Below, one piece after another: positions 43,845-52,815 of a stretch of 64,000 bases of DNA. The translations under genes and the position numbers were made by a program. The notes under the pieces were generated by a model. The model worked only from the letters and a program-made list of their open reading frames with translations, was not told the origin of the DNA and made no database searches. This DNA is from DASWJQ01 sp964517315 (lineage in GTDB: Bacteria > Chloroflexota > Anaerolineae > Anaerolineales > E44-bin32). How positions within the stretch are numbered: the first letter of the stretch is position 1; every line of letters begins with the position of its first letter. Location: assembly GCA_964517315.1 (NCBI GenBank), contig CAZFCJ010000001.1:1-64000 (forward strand). Reading direction: 5' to 3'.

Positions 43845-45344
43845 ATGACTAATGCCGCGCATACCCTCTTCCGGAAGACTAAACGAGCCCTGCAACTTGC
43901 CCTTTCGGGCCAGTGGGGCGAGGCGGCTGAACGACTCCGTTCCAATCTCCCGGACCGTTTCTGGCTTGTAGCCGAAGTCTATCGACTGGTGCGCGATGGA
44001 TGGCTGTCCTTGCGATACGGCGGACGTCTAAACCGCGGGTCGACGATCCCGAGGGCATCTGATGGGAATTTCTCCATCCATCATGCCGCGTGGGGTGCGC
44101 GCCGGAAAAATGTGATCTGGGTCATGCTTGATGCTCTGCGCCAGGATATCTTTGCCGAGTATCTTCGCCGCGGGGGATTCGCTCAGCTTGAACCGTCTGC
44201 CCACTTTACTCGGGCCTTCGTGCAAGGCAGCTGGACCTACCCCTCCGTGTTTTCATTCCTGACGGGGCTCTACCCTTTCAACTGTGGGGTTTCAAGGATT
44301 CACTTTCAGGATGGAATCCCGCTATCGCAATGCGGCGACTTCGACGACGCGGCCCCGACGATTTTCAAGCTGCTCCGTCCACACGGATACCGGGTTGGCA
44401 GCATTCTTGATGGATGGGGTTTCACGGTGCGTACGACCGCAGGCCAGTCCCATCGTGAGGATCGGTATTTCGAGGATGAATGGGGATGGTTCCATGGTCA
44501 GGGCCAACGCTTCCTCAGCTTGGAGGAGCAACGACAAGCGAGCGAATCCTTTGTGGAGGAGCATGCCGGAAGGGCGCCGTTTGTGCTGTTCGTCCGTAGT
44601 CTTTACACTCACTCGCCGTATCGTGAGATTTTTCCGAACCCCGAATATGTAAACCAACTGAGCCGTCTGGGCCTGAGATTCAGGATGGTAGAAGGATTTA
44701 TCCATGGGCTACGTCGCTTCGAAGACCAGTATCTGCAGCCACTGCTCGAAGCTCTCCGCCGAAAGGGCGTGGAAGAAGATACGATCATCATCCTCTGCTC
44801 CGATCATGGCGAGATGCTCTGGGATCTTGAGCGTGATCTGCGGCGCGCTGGAACCGATGATGATGACGAAAAGTGGCGGCATCAACTGGAACCCTATAAC
44901 GCTTTGATCCATGTGCCCCTGCTCATATCGGGCGCCGGCATGCAAGGCAGGTACACAAGTCGGTTTCGGCTTATCGACCTCGTCCCGACGCTGCTTGATG
45001 TTATGGGGATCGACTTCGAAACTGAGGGCTTCGACGGTCGTTCACTGCGGCGGGAAGTTCCTCGGCCGATCTATGCCGATTCGGCGGGCTATGGCTATGG
45101 TGGAGTTGCCTTTCAGCTCGACGGCTCGAAGTTGCTCGCCTCAAGTCGCCTCGGTGCGACGGCGTACGCTCTTGAGGATGGAGAATACGAACGACTTACC
45201 AAGCGCCGGCCTGCCACGATTGAAATCGAGGGGTTCAGAAAATTCCATGCGGAACAACGGCGGTCCGATGTGCCGGCCGACGCCGAGGTCCAACATACAG
45301 AGATCCTGGAACGAAGGTTGCGGGATCTTGGCTACCTTGAGTGA
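43845..45344 (+). CDS. Sulfatase-fold (alkaline-phosphatase superfamily) protein
   Basis: The 499-residue protein shows VIWVMLDALRQDIF (metal Asp), GSWTYPSVFSFLTGLYP (Thr at the nucleophile position in W-T-Y-P-S), ILCSDHGEMLWD, and a HQLEPYNALIHVPLLISG segment. It has no C/S-x-P-x-R. It ends in RRLRDLGYLE, the tail shared with two other members in the locus. It has an amphipathic N-terminal part of about 80 residues but no clear signal peptide. Its position between two sulfotransferase genes suggests action on the same substrate. The reaction may be phosphate- rather than sulfate-linked. Confidence 0.82.
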   Translation: MTNAAHTLFRKTKRALQLALSGQWGEAAERLRSNLPDRFWLVAEVYRLVRDGWLSLRYGGRLNRGSTIPRASDGNFSIHHAAWGARRKNVIWVMLDALRQDIFAEYLRRGGFAQLEPSAHFTRAFVQGSWTYPSVFSFLTGLYPFNCGVSRIHFQDGIPLSQCGDFDDAAPTIFKLLRPHGYRVGSILDGWGFTVRTTAGQSHREDRYFEDEWGWFHGQGQRFLSLEEQRQASESFVEEHAGRAPFVLFVRSLYTHSPYREIFPNPEYVNQLSRLGLRFRMVEGFIHGLRRFEDQYLQPLLEALRRKGVEEDTIIILCSDHGEMLWDLERDLRRAGTDDDDEKWRHQLEPYNALIHVPLLISGAGMQGRYTSRFRLIDLVPTLLDVMGIDFETEGFDGRSLRREVPRPIYADSAGYGYGGVAFQLDGSKLLASSRLGATAYALEDGEYERLTKRRPATIEIEGFRKFHAEQRRSDVPADAEVQHTEILERRLRDLGYLE

Positions 45345-45771
45345 ATCTTTTCGGGGGATGCCATGCTCAAAGTTTCATCCGCGGGCCAGGGTGGCCGGCG
45401 GATCTGGCTGAGACTAGCGCGGTCCCGTCGTTTGAGCTTGTTGACGCTCGGCGCAATCGGAACCGAACCTTAGAAGCCTGCCGCTTCATGGTTGGCTTTG
45501 CAAGCATCACGAACGCTCGTAAGCTCGTGACCCCGAGGGTCTCCGCTTTGTCACATGTCGGATTCAAGGCGTATCCTCGATCAGGTGTGGTCCAGACCGG
45601 TGAGCCTGGCGTCACCATGCGTGATGCGCTTTGCCCCTCAAGCGGGCGCTCATTCCGGGTTCTAGCTGTTCCGAGACCGGCTAAAAGCAGCGAGCGGACT
45701 CACTTCCGCTACTCTGACACCGAATTGCGACCCCATTCTGGAGTTTTGTCAAATCAGTTGGAACCACGCCC
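45345..45771. other. Intergenic region without a recognised gene
   Basis: This 427-base stretch lies between the sulfatase-fold gene and the second sulfotransferase. One frame on each strand is open for 80-145 codons, but neither shows a protein pattern or a convincing ribosome site. There is no clear hairpin followed by T, and no tRNA. It may be a remnant of a lost gene. Confidence 0.4.
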
Positions 45772-46740
45772 ATGACTTCGTCCTCATCGAATATAGAACG
45801 AAGTACGCTCTTGGCTCGGGATGTTCGGAAATATATCGGATACTTCTTGGAGAGTAAGGGGTTCACTCGCGATTTGGAGCCCCCAGATGTCTCCGAAGTT
45901 GCCGTTCGAGCGGCAAGATCGATACGTGGAATAGACGGACCGCCTGCCATTTTCCTGCACGGCATTATGCCGAGGTCCGGCACGGTATATCTCGGCCAGC
46001 TTCTGAGGCTGCATCCCGATATCCATGCCTATCCTCACCAACTTTGGGAGTTGCCCACGGTGACCCTGTCACCTGAGCTGATCCGACTGGGCAAACGCTT
46101 TTTACTGGAGTACAAGCCCAATATCGGACGGGTTGGCGAGGGGGATTTTCTGCCAATATTCGGAGCTGCTCTGCTGGGGTTCCTTCGGGAGGGAGCGCCT
46201 GCTGACCGCCGTGTTCTGGCGAAATTCCCCTCCGTGCAATACATCACTCATTTTTTCTCGATGTTTCCCCATGAGAAGGTCGTGCTCCTGGTTCGCGACG
46301 GTCGTGACGTCGTGCATTCAACTTTGCGAACTTGGCCCAAACTCAATTTTGTGCAGGTCTGTCTGCGATGGAGGCGGAGCGCGCAAGCCGTTCTGAAGGC
46401 GATTGACCTTTTTGAAGAATGTCACCCATCAGATTACCTACTCACCCGGTTCGAGGACGTGGTGGCGAATCCGGCGAATTTCGTGAAGGGCTTCTGCGCC
46501 CATTTTTCGCTCGATCCCGACGGATTTCCCTATGAGGACATTGGCGACATTAAGGTGATCGGGTCATCGAAACTCACCGATCCTGGTGAGGATGTGACCT
46601 GGCGTTGGGTCCCCAAGCCTGACGGGTTTAAGCCAACCGCGTATTGGCGTGATTGGCCCCGGAGCCGCAAGATGCTGTTTAAGCTCATCGCCGGCCGTCC
46701 ATTAATCGACCTCGGTTACTGTGAGGATCTCGACTGGTGA
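45772..46740 (+). CDS. Sulfotransferase family protein
   Basis: The 322-residue protein has the 5'-phosphosulfate loop IFLHGIMPRSGTVYLGQLL and the 3'-phosphate motif LLVRDGRDVVHST. The second half has YLLTRFEDVVANPANFV. It is only distantly similar to the sulfotransferase at 42636, so the two probably use different acceptors or positions. The stop TGA overlaps the GTG of the following GT39-like gene, so it is coupled to a glycosyltransferase. A role in sulfating the glycan with PAPS is inferred. Confidence 0.87.
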   Translation: MTSSSSNIERSTLLARDVRKYIGYFLESKGFTRDLEPPDVSEVAVRAARSIRGIDGPPAIFLHGIMPRSGTVYLGQLLRLHPDIHAYPHQLWELPTVTLSPELIRLGKRFLLEYKPNIGRVGEGDFLPIFGAALLGFLREGAPADRRVLAKFPSVQYITHFFSMFPHEKVVLLVRDGRDVVHSTLRTWPKLNFVQVCLRWRRSAQAVLKAIDLFEECHPSDYLLTRFEDVVANPANFVKGFCAHFSLDPDGFPYEDIGDIKVIGSSKLTDPGEDVTWRWVPKPDGFKPTAYWRDWPRSRKMLFKLIAGRPLIDLGYCEDLDW

Positions 46741-48179
46741 AAATGCAGAGGAGGATTTCCCCTCTCTCAGTGGTGATCGGTCTTTCGGTCATCTTGCGGG
46801 TTGCCGCGAGTCTCTATTTGGGTGATCACGTGGAGGCTTTACCCGGCACAGCCGATCAGGTCTCCTACCATGCGTTGGCACTGCGGGTCCTGGAGGGGCA
46901 TGGCTTTACCTTTGCTGAGAACTGGTGGCCAGCGACTGAGGCGGGCGAGCCCACCGCGCATTGGAGCTATCTCTATACGCTCTACCTGGTCGTGATTTAC
47001 TGGGTATTCGGGCCCCACCCGCTGGCCGCGCGCCTCATTCAAGCCGTCGCCGTCGGAATCGCCCATCCGCTTTTGGCCTACAAGATTGCCGAGTTGGTGC
47101 AGCCGCGCCAAACTGACGAGGATCCTATGTTCGCGGATGGATCATCGTCCACACCGCTCTCTGTCCTATCCAAATGGTGGGCCCATCTCAACGGTGGCGA
47201 TCTGAGCATTCCGCTTCTCGCTGCGGCCCTCACCGCGGTGTACGCGTATTTCGTCTATTATGCGGGAACGCTCATGACGGAACCCTTCTTCATAACGGCC
47301 GTCTTGACCACAGTCTATCTGACCCTTCGGCTGGGGAGGGCCAGCACTGCGAATAGGGGGGGGTCAACGGGACTGGCCCTTGGTCTTGCCATGGCAACTG
47401 CAGTCCTCTTGAGACAGCTGTTCTTGCTCATCGTTCCACTGGTCCTTGTCTGGCTCGCTGTGGTCGTCTACAGAGCACACAATTCCATCCGAACCATCGT
47501 GGCCCCAACGGTCGTCTCGCTCGCGGTCCTTTGTCTGGCGATCATTCCGGCGACTTTATTCAACTATGGGCGTTTTGACCGATTTCTCCTGCTGAACACC
47601 AACGCCGGTTTTGCTTTTTACCTGAGCAATCATCCCGTTTATGGCACTCAGTTTGTTCCAGCTTCGGACATGGATCAGGGTTACCATGCGATGATCCCCG
47701 ATCAGTTGAGATCGCTGAACGAGGCAGAACTCGACGCCGAGCTCTTGGAGCGAGGCCTGCAGTTCGTGATCGAAGATCCCGTCCGCTACGTCCGTCTCAG
47801 CATGAGCCGAATTCCGCTGTACTTCGAGTTCCTTCCCGATCCGGATTCATCCACGCTGAGTAATGCGGCTCGGCTAAGCTCGTTTGGGCTCTTTCTCCCA
47901 TTCATGATTCTCGGGTTGGTCAGTGGATTTGTGCGCGACCGAGGTCGAGGGGTCTCCCCGACGGGGTTCCCTCGCTCGGGACTCGGATTGCTCTATCTCT
48001 TCATCTTGAGCTACAGCGGAATTCATATCCTCTCGTGGGTTCAAATCCGATACCGTCTCCCGGTCGATGCGATTTTGATCGTTTTTGCCGCTTTTGGATT
48101 GCATTTAACCGTTCGGGGTTTGGTCGATCTACTCGTTGAGAAGCATCCGTTCACCCAGCGAAGCCTCCATCGAACGTAA
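46737..48179 (+). CDS. GT39/ArnT-like membrane glycosyltransferase
   Basis: The 480-residue protein has about ten membrane helices, with the first periplasmic loop carrying acidic residues (GDHVEAL, GTADQVSYHALALRVLEGHGF). The order of loops and helices matches GT-C enzymes of the PMT_2/ArnT group, which use polyprenyl-phosphate sugars as donors at the outer face of the membrane. The donor may be made by the GT2 enzyme at 17585. A soluble insert (QTDEDPMFADGSSS) divides helices. GTG 46737 overlaps the previous stop. Confidence 0.82.
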   Translation: MKMQRRISPLSVVIGLSVILRVAASLYLGDHVEALPGTADQVSYHALALRVLEGHGFTFAENWWPATEAGEPTAHWSYLYTLYLVVIYWVFGPHPLAARLIQAVAVGIAHPLLAYKIAELVQPRQTDEDPMFADGSSSTPLSVLSKWWAHLNGGDLSIPLLAAALTAVYAYFVYYAGTLMTEPFFITAVLTTVYLTLRLGRASTANRGGSTGLALGLAMATAVLLRQLFLLIVPLVLVWLAVVVYRAHNSIRTIVAPTVVSLAVLCLAIIPATLFNYGRFDRFLLLNTNAGFAFYLSNHPVYGTQFVPASDMDQGYHAMIPDQLRSLNEAELDAELLERGLQFVIEDPVRYVRLSMSRIPLYFEFLPDPDSSTLSNAARLSSFGLFLPFMILGLVSGFVRDRGRGVSPTGFPRSGLGLLYLFILSYSGIHILSWVQIRYRLPVDAILIVFAAFGLHLTVRGLVDLLVEKHPFTQRSLHRT

Positions 48180-48365
48180 TCCATAGGAATACGATCTGAA
48201 GGTCATTTCGTCAACCGCAGATCTTGCCGAGCCTCCAATTCAGCGCTGACCGGGGTCGCGCGCGAGGGAAAAGGGGGCAGCGCTGTACCTCCACCGGGAG
48301 ACGCGCGAGTGTTCCCCCCTTCGTTCGTAGTGTGTGGACGTCCTCTCGAGAGGTTGAAATCCGTG

Positions 48366-49118
48366 ATGTCCCTCTGGCAGTCGGCTTCTGCGACCGAATC
48401 GGTGCCGGATTTGCTGACCTCCGAAGTCCACATATGGCGGTCCAGAGTGGACCTCCCCCACCGTCAAGTTCAGGCGCTCAGCAGCGTTCTATCCCGGGAG
48501 GAGAAATCGAAAGCCCATCGATTTGTGTTCGATCGTGACCGGGCCAGATACATCGTTAGCCACGGGGTTCTGAGGCAGGTCCTGAGCGGGTACTTGAGCG
48601 TTGAGCCCCATCAGCTCACATTCCGGGCTCGGGAAGCGGGGAGACCGGAGTTGTCGGGTGAGTTTGAAGGAAGCGCTGTGCGATTTAACCTTTCGCATTC
48701 CCGCAATATGGCGCTACTTGCCTTTACACGTGTCCTCGAGGTTGGCGTTGACATTGAATTTATGGCCCCCCTGCCAAATGTCGAAGCGTTGGCGGCAAAA
48801 CATTTTTCTGAGAAGGAACTCAAAAGACTCAGGAGCTCTCCACGGCAACAAAAGATGGAGGTCTTCTACTCTTGCTGGACCCGGAGAGAAGCCTGCCTCA
48901 AAGCCTCCGGCGATGGCTTTAGGGTGCCCATGAAAACAGTTGAAGTGTTCTCGGCTCCGAAAGACACGCTTGGATCGGTCCCTGCCGACAATGATCCTAA
49001 CGAACTGAAGCTCTTCAAGCTGGTGACGCTGTATCCAGAGGCGAATTACATCAGCGCGATCGCTGCGGAAGGGCGGGGGTGGGACCTAAGACTGTTCGAT
49101 TACCGGGCAGGAATATGA
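48366..49118 (+). CDS. 4'-phosphopantetheinyl transferase, Sfp type
   Basis: The 250-residue protein has RFNLSHSRNMALLAF, VGVDIE with metal ligands D129 and E131, and FYSCWTRREACLKASGDG with E175 and K179. These are the core motifs of Sfp-type enzymes, with W-x-x-R-E-A in place of the usual W-x-x-K-E-A. It transfers phosphopantetheine from CoA to a carrier-protein Ser. Likely targets are the free carrier at 34918 and the carrier domain at 55589. ATG 48366 is chosen for length and a GAGAGG upstream. Its stop overlaps the start of an ABC ATPase by four bases, an unusual partnership. Confidence 0.9.
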   Translation: MSLWQSASATESVPDLLTSEVHIWRSRVDLPHRQVQALSSVLSREEKSKAHRFVFDRDRARYIVSHGVLRQVLSGYLSVEPHQLTFRAREAGRPELSGEFEGSAVRFNLSHSRNMALLAFTRVLEVGVDIEFMAPLPNVEALAAKHFSEKELKRLRSSPRQQKMEVFYSCWTRREACLKASGDGFRVPMKTVEVFSAPKDTLGSVPADNDPNELKLFKLVTLYPEANYISAIAAEGRGWDLRLFDYRAGI

Positions 49119-49906
49119 AACGGCCGGAGACGAAGATCGTCGCCCATGATGTGACAAAAACCTTCGGCCGAGAACAAGCTGGGGTTCGCGCCTTGGACGA
49201 ATTCAGTTTGGAAGTCATGAGCGGCGAATTCGTCTGCCTCACTGGCCCGAGCGGTTGCGGCAAGACGACGTTTCTTCGAATTCTTGGTGGACTTGCCGAG
49301 CAAACCAGCGGTGACGTGACCATTCGTCGAAATGGGAACTACCGGACTCCGCTGACTGCGATCGTTTTCCAAGAGTACGCAAATTTCCCATGGAGAACGG
49401 TACTGGATAATGTCGCTTTCGGGCTGGAGATGCAGGGCGTGCCGGAGAATGATCGGGAAGCGGTGGCGTATCGCTATATTCAAAAGGTTGGACTGAGTGA
49501 ATTTACCGATCGATATCCCCACGAACTGTCGGGGGGTATGAAGCAGCGGGTGGCCATTGCTCGAGCCCTAACCACGGACCCCGAAATCCTTCTCATGGAT
49601 GAGCCCTTCGGTGCACTGGACGCGCAGACCCGCACCATCCTGCAAGAAGAACTGCTGAAAGTGTGGGAGGAAGAGCGGAAAACGGTCATCTTTGTCACCC
49701 ACAGCATTGAAGAGGCCATTCTTCTCGGGGATCGGGTGGTTGTCATGACCGCACGGCCGGGGACAAAGCGATGCGAATTCGGGGTCGATTTTGACCGCCC
49801 CCGCTCGCTTGAGATTCGTCGCTCGCGGGCATTCGGCGAGCTGTTTTACGAGATATGGCAGGTGCTGTCGGAGGAGGTGAAGTGGTCCATGGTGTTCTCG
49901 GCATGA
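49115..49906 (+). CDS. ABC transporter ATP-binding protein (SsuB/TauB/nitrate type)
   Basis: The 263-residue ATPase has Walker A GPSGCGKTT, Q-loop FQEYANFPWRTV, signature LSGGMKQRVAIARAL, Walker B ILLMDEPFGALD and a VTHSIEEAILLGDRV switch region. This sequence style is that of importers for nitrate, sulfonate, taurine and thiamine precursors. ATGA overlap joins it to the phosphopantetheinyl transferase upstream and a second ATGA overlap joins it to the permease downstream. With the lipoprotein encoded at 52816 it forms a complete importer. Confidence 0.93.
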   Translation: MKRPETKIVAHDVTKTFGREQAGVRALDEFSLEVMSGEFVCLTGPSGCGKTTFLRILGGLAEQTSGDVTIRRNGNYRTPLTAIVFQEYANFPWRTVLDNVAFGLEMQGVPENDREAVAYRYIQKVGLSEFTDRYPHELSGGMKQRVAIARALTTDPEILLMDEPFGALDAQTRTILQEELLKVWEEERKTVIFVTHSIEEAILLGDRVVVMTARPGTKRCEFGVDFDRPRSLEIRRSRAFGELFYEIWQVLSEEVKWSMVFSA

Positions 49907-51456
49907 GCCTCCGCGAGCGGGCAATCATCACAGATCGAATACGACCCCTGGCAATTCGTTTGATCTCTCCGTTCATTGTTCTCCTGTTGTGGGAGATCAT
50001 GGTCCGAGTGAACTTGCTCGATTATCGATTTTTTCCGGCGCCGTCGTCGGTTGTTCTCACCTTCATCGAGCTGACGCTCAGCGGGGAGATGCTTCTACAT
50101 GTCCAGGCCAGCCTACAGCGTCTCTTCTTTGGCTTTCTGATCGGTTCAGCCCTCGGGCTATTCATTGGATTGGCAATGGGGTGGTCTGAGTTCGCGGACC
50201 AGCTTATTGATCCGTTGATCGCAGTCTTTTATCCGATCCCCAAACTCGCCCTGTTGCCGTTGATCTTGATCATATTTGGGATTGGAGAAGCCTCGAAGAT
50301 CGCGATCGTATCGACCGCTGTATTTTTCACGGTGGTCATTAACACTGCGGCTGCGGTGAGGACGATCGAACCGGTCGTTCTCGACGCTGCGCGCAGCTAT
50401 GGCGCAAAAGGGGTTGACATGTTTCTCAAGGTCGTCATCCCAGCCGCGCTGCCAACGATCTTCACCGGACTGCGTTTGGGCCTGGGCCTCGGGCTCGTCG
50501 TGATCATTGCGGCTGAGTTCGTGGCTTCGGATCAAGGGTTGGGGTACTTGGTTTGGCTTTCGTGGGGGTCGTTGTCCACCAGCAAGATGTATGCGGGATT
50601 GATCACAATCGGTCTTGTGGGCCTGGTCACAACCTATGCTTTGGAGTGGATCGCTGATCGCTCGACCCCCTGGAATGTTGAAAAACAGGAGCAGCGAAGG
50701 CAATCGGTCGAGACAGCACGGCCAAGACGGTTCCAGCCACTTAAGCACTTGAAGCGGATCCCGAAGATTTTTGGCTCGTATTCAAGGCATTATCTGTACG
50801 AATTCACAAGTGTTCCTGGGGCTTCTCGGTCGCGGCCGCCAGGAGAAGACATTTGGTTTGAAATAATCAACGAGTCAAACGTTGAATTGATCCAAGAATG
50901 GAAAGGTTGGTGGCGAGCTCGTAGCTTCCGCAAGAACCTGGCCCGGAAAATGACGGGCGTTTATGCCTTGTCGCATGGACGTGTCGTCGGATACGTGTGG
51001 GGGATGGTGAAAAAGGGGAACCGAGTGGTCTGTTGCTCAAGTCTGCCCATTGAGGTTGGGGATGGAGTCATCCGACAGACTGAAGTCAGGAAGGAATACC
51101 AACAGCCGGACTTGGGGATCTGGTTACGTGAAGTTCTCTTGAAACACCTCAGCGAAAATGATGCTGAGGCACAGGCGAGGCCCATATACGAAGCTGTTCG
51201 GGTTGAGAACACGCCCGTGCAGAAGCTTCTCGAGCGGCTGGGATCGGATCGGTCCAAGCAGTTCCATCTATTCAGGCTGTCCCCTTGGATCTTCCTCTAC
51301 CGCTCCTGGCAGCTGGAGGGGGAGGACAAGCGGATCGCAGGTTCAGGCAAATGGCAACTGACGGTCAAGGTTCCAGGGCTGGTTTTTGATCCATTGATCC
51401 AGAGGATTGTCGGACGAAAGATCTCCAGCGCCGATAAGGCTTGGGAATTGTCCTAA
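49903..51456 (+). CDS. ABC importer permease fused to a GNAT-like domain
   Basis: Residues 1-260 are an SsuC/TauC-like permease with six helices and the EAA-type loop (LDAARSYGAKGVDMFLKVVIPAALPTIFTGLR). Residues about 285-500 form a soluble domain with GNAT character: WWRARSFRKNLARK, GRVVGYVWGMVK, a VRKEYQQPDLGIWLREVLLKHL acetyl-CoA-site-like helix and YEAVRVENTPVQKLLERLG near the end. SsuC-type permeases are usually about 260 residues, so this one is twice the length. The fusion could tie uptake to acyl transfer on the cytoplasmic side. The GNAT assignment is by pattern only. ATG 49903 overlaps the ATPase stop. Confidence 0.8.
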   Translation: MSLRERAIITDRIRPLAIRLISPFIVLLLWEIMVRVNLLDYRFFPAPSSVVLTFIELTLSGEMLLHVQASLQRLFFGFLIGSALGLFIGLAMGWSEFADQLIDPLIAVFYPIPKLALLPLILIIFGIGEASKIAIVSTAVFFTVVINTAAAVRTIEPVVLDAARSYGAKGVDMFLKVVIPAALPTIFTGLRLGLGLGLVVIIAAEFVASDQGLGYLVWLSWGSLSTSKMYAGLITIGLVGLVTTYALEWIADRSTPWNVEKQEQRRQSVETARPRRFQPLKHLKRIPKIFGSYSRHYLYEFTSVPGASRSRPPGEDIWFEIINESNVELIQEWKGWWRARSFRKNLARKMTGVYALSHGRVVGYVWGMVKKGNRVVCCSSLPIEVGDGVIRQTEVRKEYQQPDLGIWLREVLLKHLSENDAEAQARPIYEAVRVENTPVQKLLERLGSDRSKQFHLFRLSPWIFLYRSWQLEGEDKRIAGSGKWQLTVKVPGLVFDPLIQRIVGRKISSADKAWELS

Positions 51457-51562
51457 GGGCATGATCGCGCCTCGTCTTGCCCGTACCGATAATGGTGGGT
51501 CCGGGGGTGAGGGCCATTCGGACCGGGCTGAGCGTATCAAGGGAAAGAAATCTGAGTCCTGT

Positions 51563-52726
51563 ATGGAAGCAGCCATTTCAGAAATCATCGCCCACGCGCT
51601 GGTAGATGCCGGGACGGACGTGGTCACGCATGTGCCCGGATACGGGGCAAACCAGATCTTTGACGCCTACTGTCGATTGGCTTCCCAACAATGTCCTGTG
51701 TCCTTCAATGAAGAAGTGGCCTATTCTGTCGCTCACGGTGCAGGGATGGTTGGGGCCAGGGCGGCGACCATTATCAAGGCGCACGGCCTCGCAAAGGCCG
51801 GAAACAGTGTCGTAGATTCGTTGTTCGCCGGAACGACCGCCGGGTTTGTAAATATCATCGTTGAGGATGAGACCGGAGGCCATTCCGACTCCATCTTTGA
51901 CACCCAAGCTTTCCTCACCGGTGTGGGTATTCCTTTCATCAGGGCAGGTGGGAAAGGTGCTTATGATGGCCTGATAATGGCCTTTGAAGAATCCGAGGCC
52001 CTTTCCCTACCGTACGTGTTCCTGATAGAGGCAAATCTTGTAGATCAGGTGGCCGATTTCTCGCGGACAGGAACCCCGCCGAAATCAGAGAGCTATCTCC
52101 GGGATATCACAAGGTATTTTCTGCAGCCTGTCTTCGGAGCCTACCAGCGACAGGTCTACGAGGCCAAGATGCAAGGTGAGGATTGGCGCCACGTTCCACA
52201 ACCGACAGTCCCCAACATTCCCGACGACTTGCCCGAGGACTGGCGGAGCAAGATGAGGCCCTATCGTGGGTTCTTCGACGTGTTCCGGGCGTTCCGTGGA
52301 GAGATCGTGACCGGTGAACCGGGCATCTCTCACCTATTCGCCTTTCCGCCGTACGACTGTCTTGACCTGTCCACTTATATGGGCGGGAGTGTTCCGCTGG
52401 CGGTGGGAGCCTGCCTCGCTGGTTACGAGGATGTGTGGGCCCTCACGGGAGACTTCTCCTTTCTCGCCGCCGGCCACCTCGGGGTTGCAGAAGTCATGCA
52501 GCGTCGACTCCCGACGAACATCGTTATTTTCCTCAATGGGAAGGCTGGAGCAACGGGTGGCCAGTCGATCCCAATGAGCGTGTGGGAACGAATGATGGCC
52601 GGGTATTCGCCGTACGTTCGGAGGGTGGCTGCTCCTCAGAACAAGGAAGAAATTCATGCTGTTCTGGCGGAAGTGAAGAACTCCGAAGATTTGTCCATCG
52701 TCGTTCTAGATTATCGGAATTGCTGA
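51563..52726 (+). CDS. Thiamine-diphosphate-dependent enzyme (2-oxoacid decarboxylase / IorA-like)
   Basis: The 387-residue protein has an N-terminal pyrimidine-binding half (HVPGYGANQIFDAY, VSFNEEVAYSVAHGAG with the activating Glu, EDETGGHSDSIFDTQAF) and a C-terminal diphosphate-binding half (ALTGDFSFLAAGHLG, then IVIFLNGKAGATGG, the G-D...N pair). The layout resembles phosphonopyruvate or sulfopyruvate decarboxylases and the alpha part of indolepyruvate:ferredoxin oxidoreductase. No iron-sulfur motif is present, so a decarboxylase is favoured. It lies inside an importer operon and before an aldehyde dehydrogenase, so an imported or derived 2-oxoacid is a possible substrate. The start could be ATG 51461 instead. 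Confidence 0.78.
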   Translation: MEAAISEIIAHALVDAGTDVVTHVPGYGANQIFDAYCRLASQQCPVSFNEEVAYSVAHGAGMVGARAATIIKAHGLAKAGNSVVDSLFAGTTAGFVNIIVEDETGGHSDSIFDTQAFLTGVGIPFIRAGGKGAYDGLIMAFEESEALSLPYVFLIEANLVDQVADFSRTGTPPKSESYLRDITRYFLQPVFGAYQRQVYEAKMQGEDWRHVPQPTVPNIPDDLPEDWRSKMRPYRGFFDVFRAFRGEIVTGEPGISHLFAFPPYDCLDLSTYMGGSVPLAVGACLAGYEDVWALTGDFSFLAAGHLGVAEVMQRRLPTNIVIFLNGKAGATGGQSIPMSVWERMMAGYSPYVRRVAAPQNKEEIHAVLAEVKNSEDLSIVVLDYRNC

Positions 52727-52815
52727 ACCTTAGGCGCATCTACCTTCGAAGAGATGCCCCTCTTTTACGCCAATCCACGAGGATCAACCGGATATTTCAG
52801 ATTGAGGAGAGTCCG

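Noticed and set aside
45341..45775. 144-codon + strand frame between the sulfatase-fold and sulfotransferase genes
   Set aside because: No protein pattern, atypical composition and no ribosome site; it overlaps the end and start of real genes.
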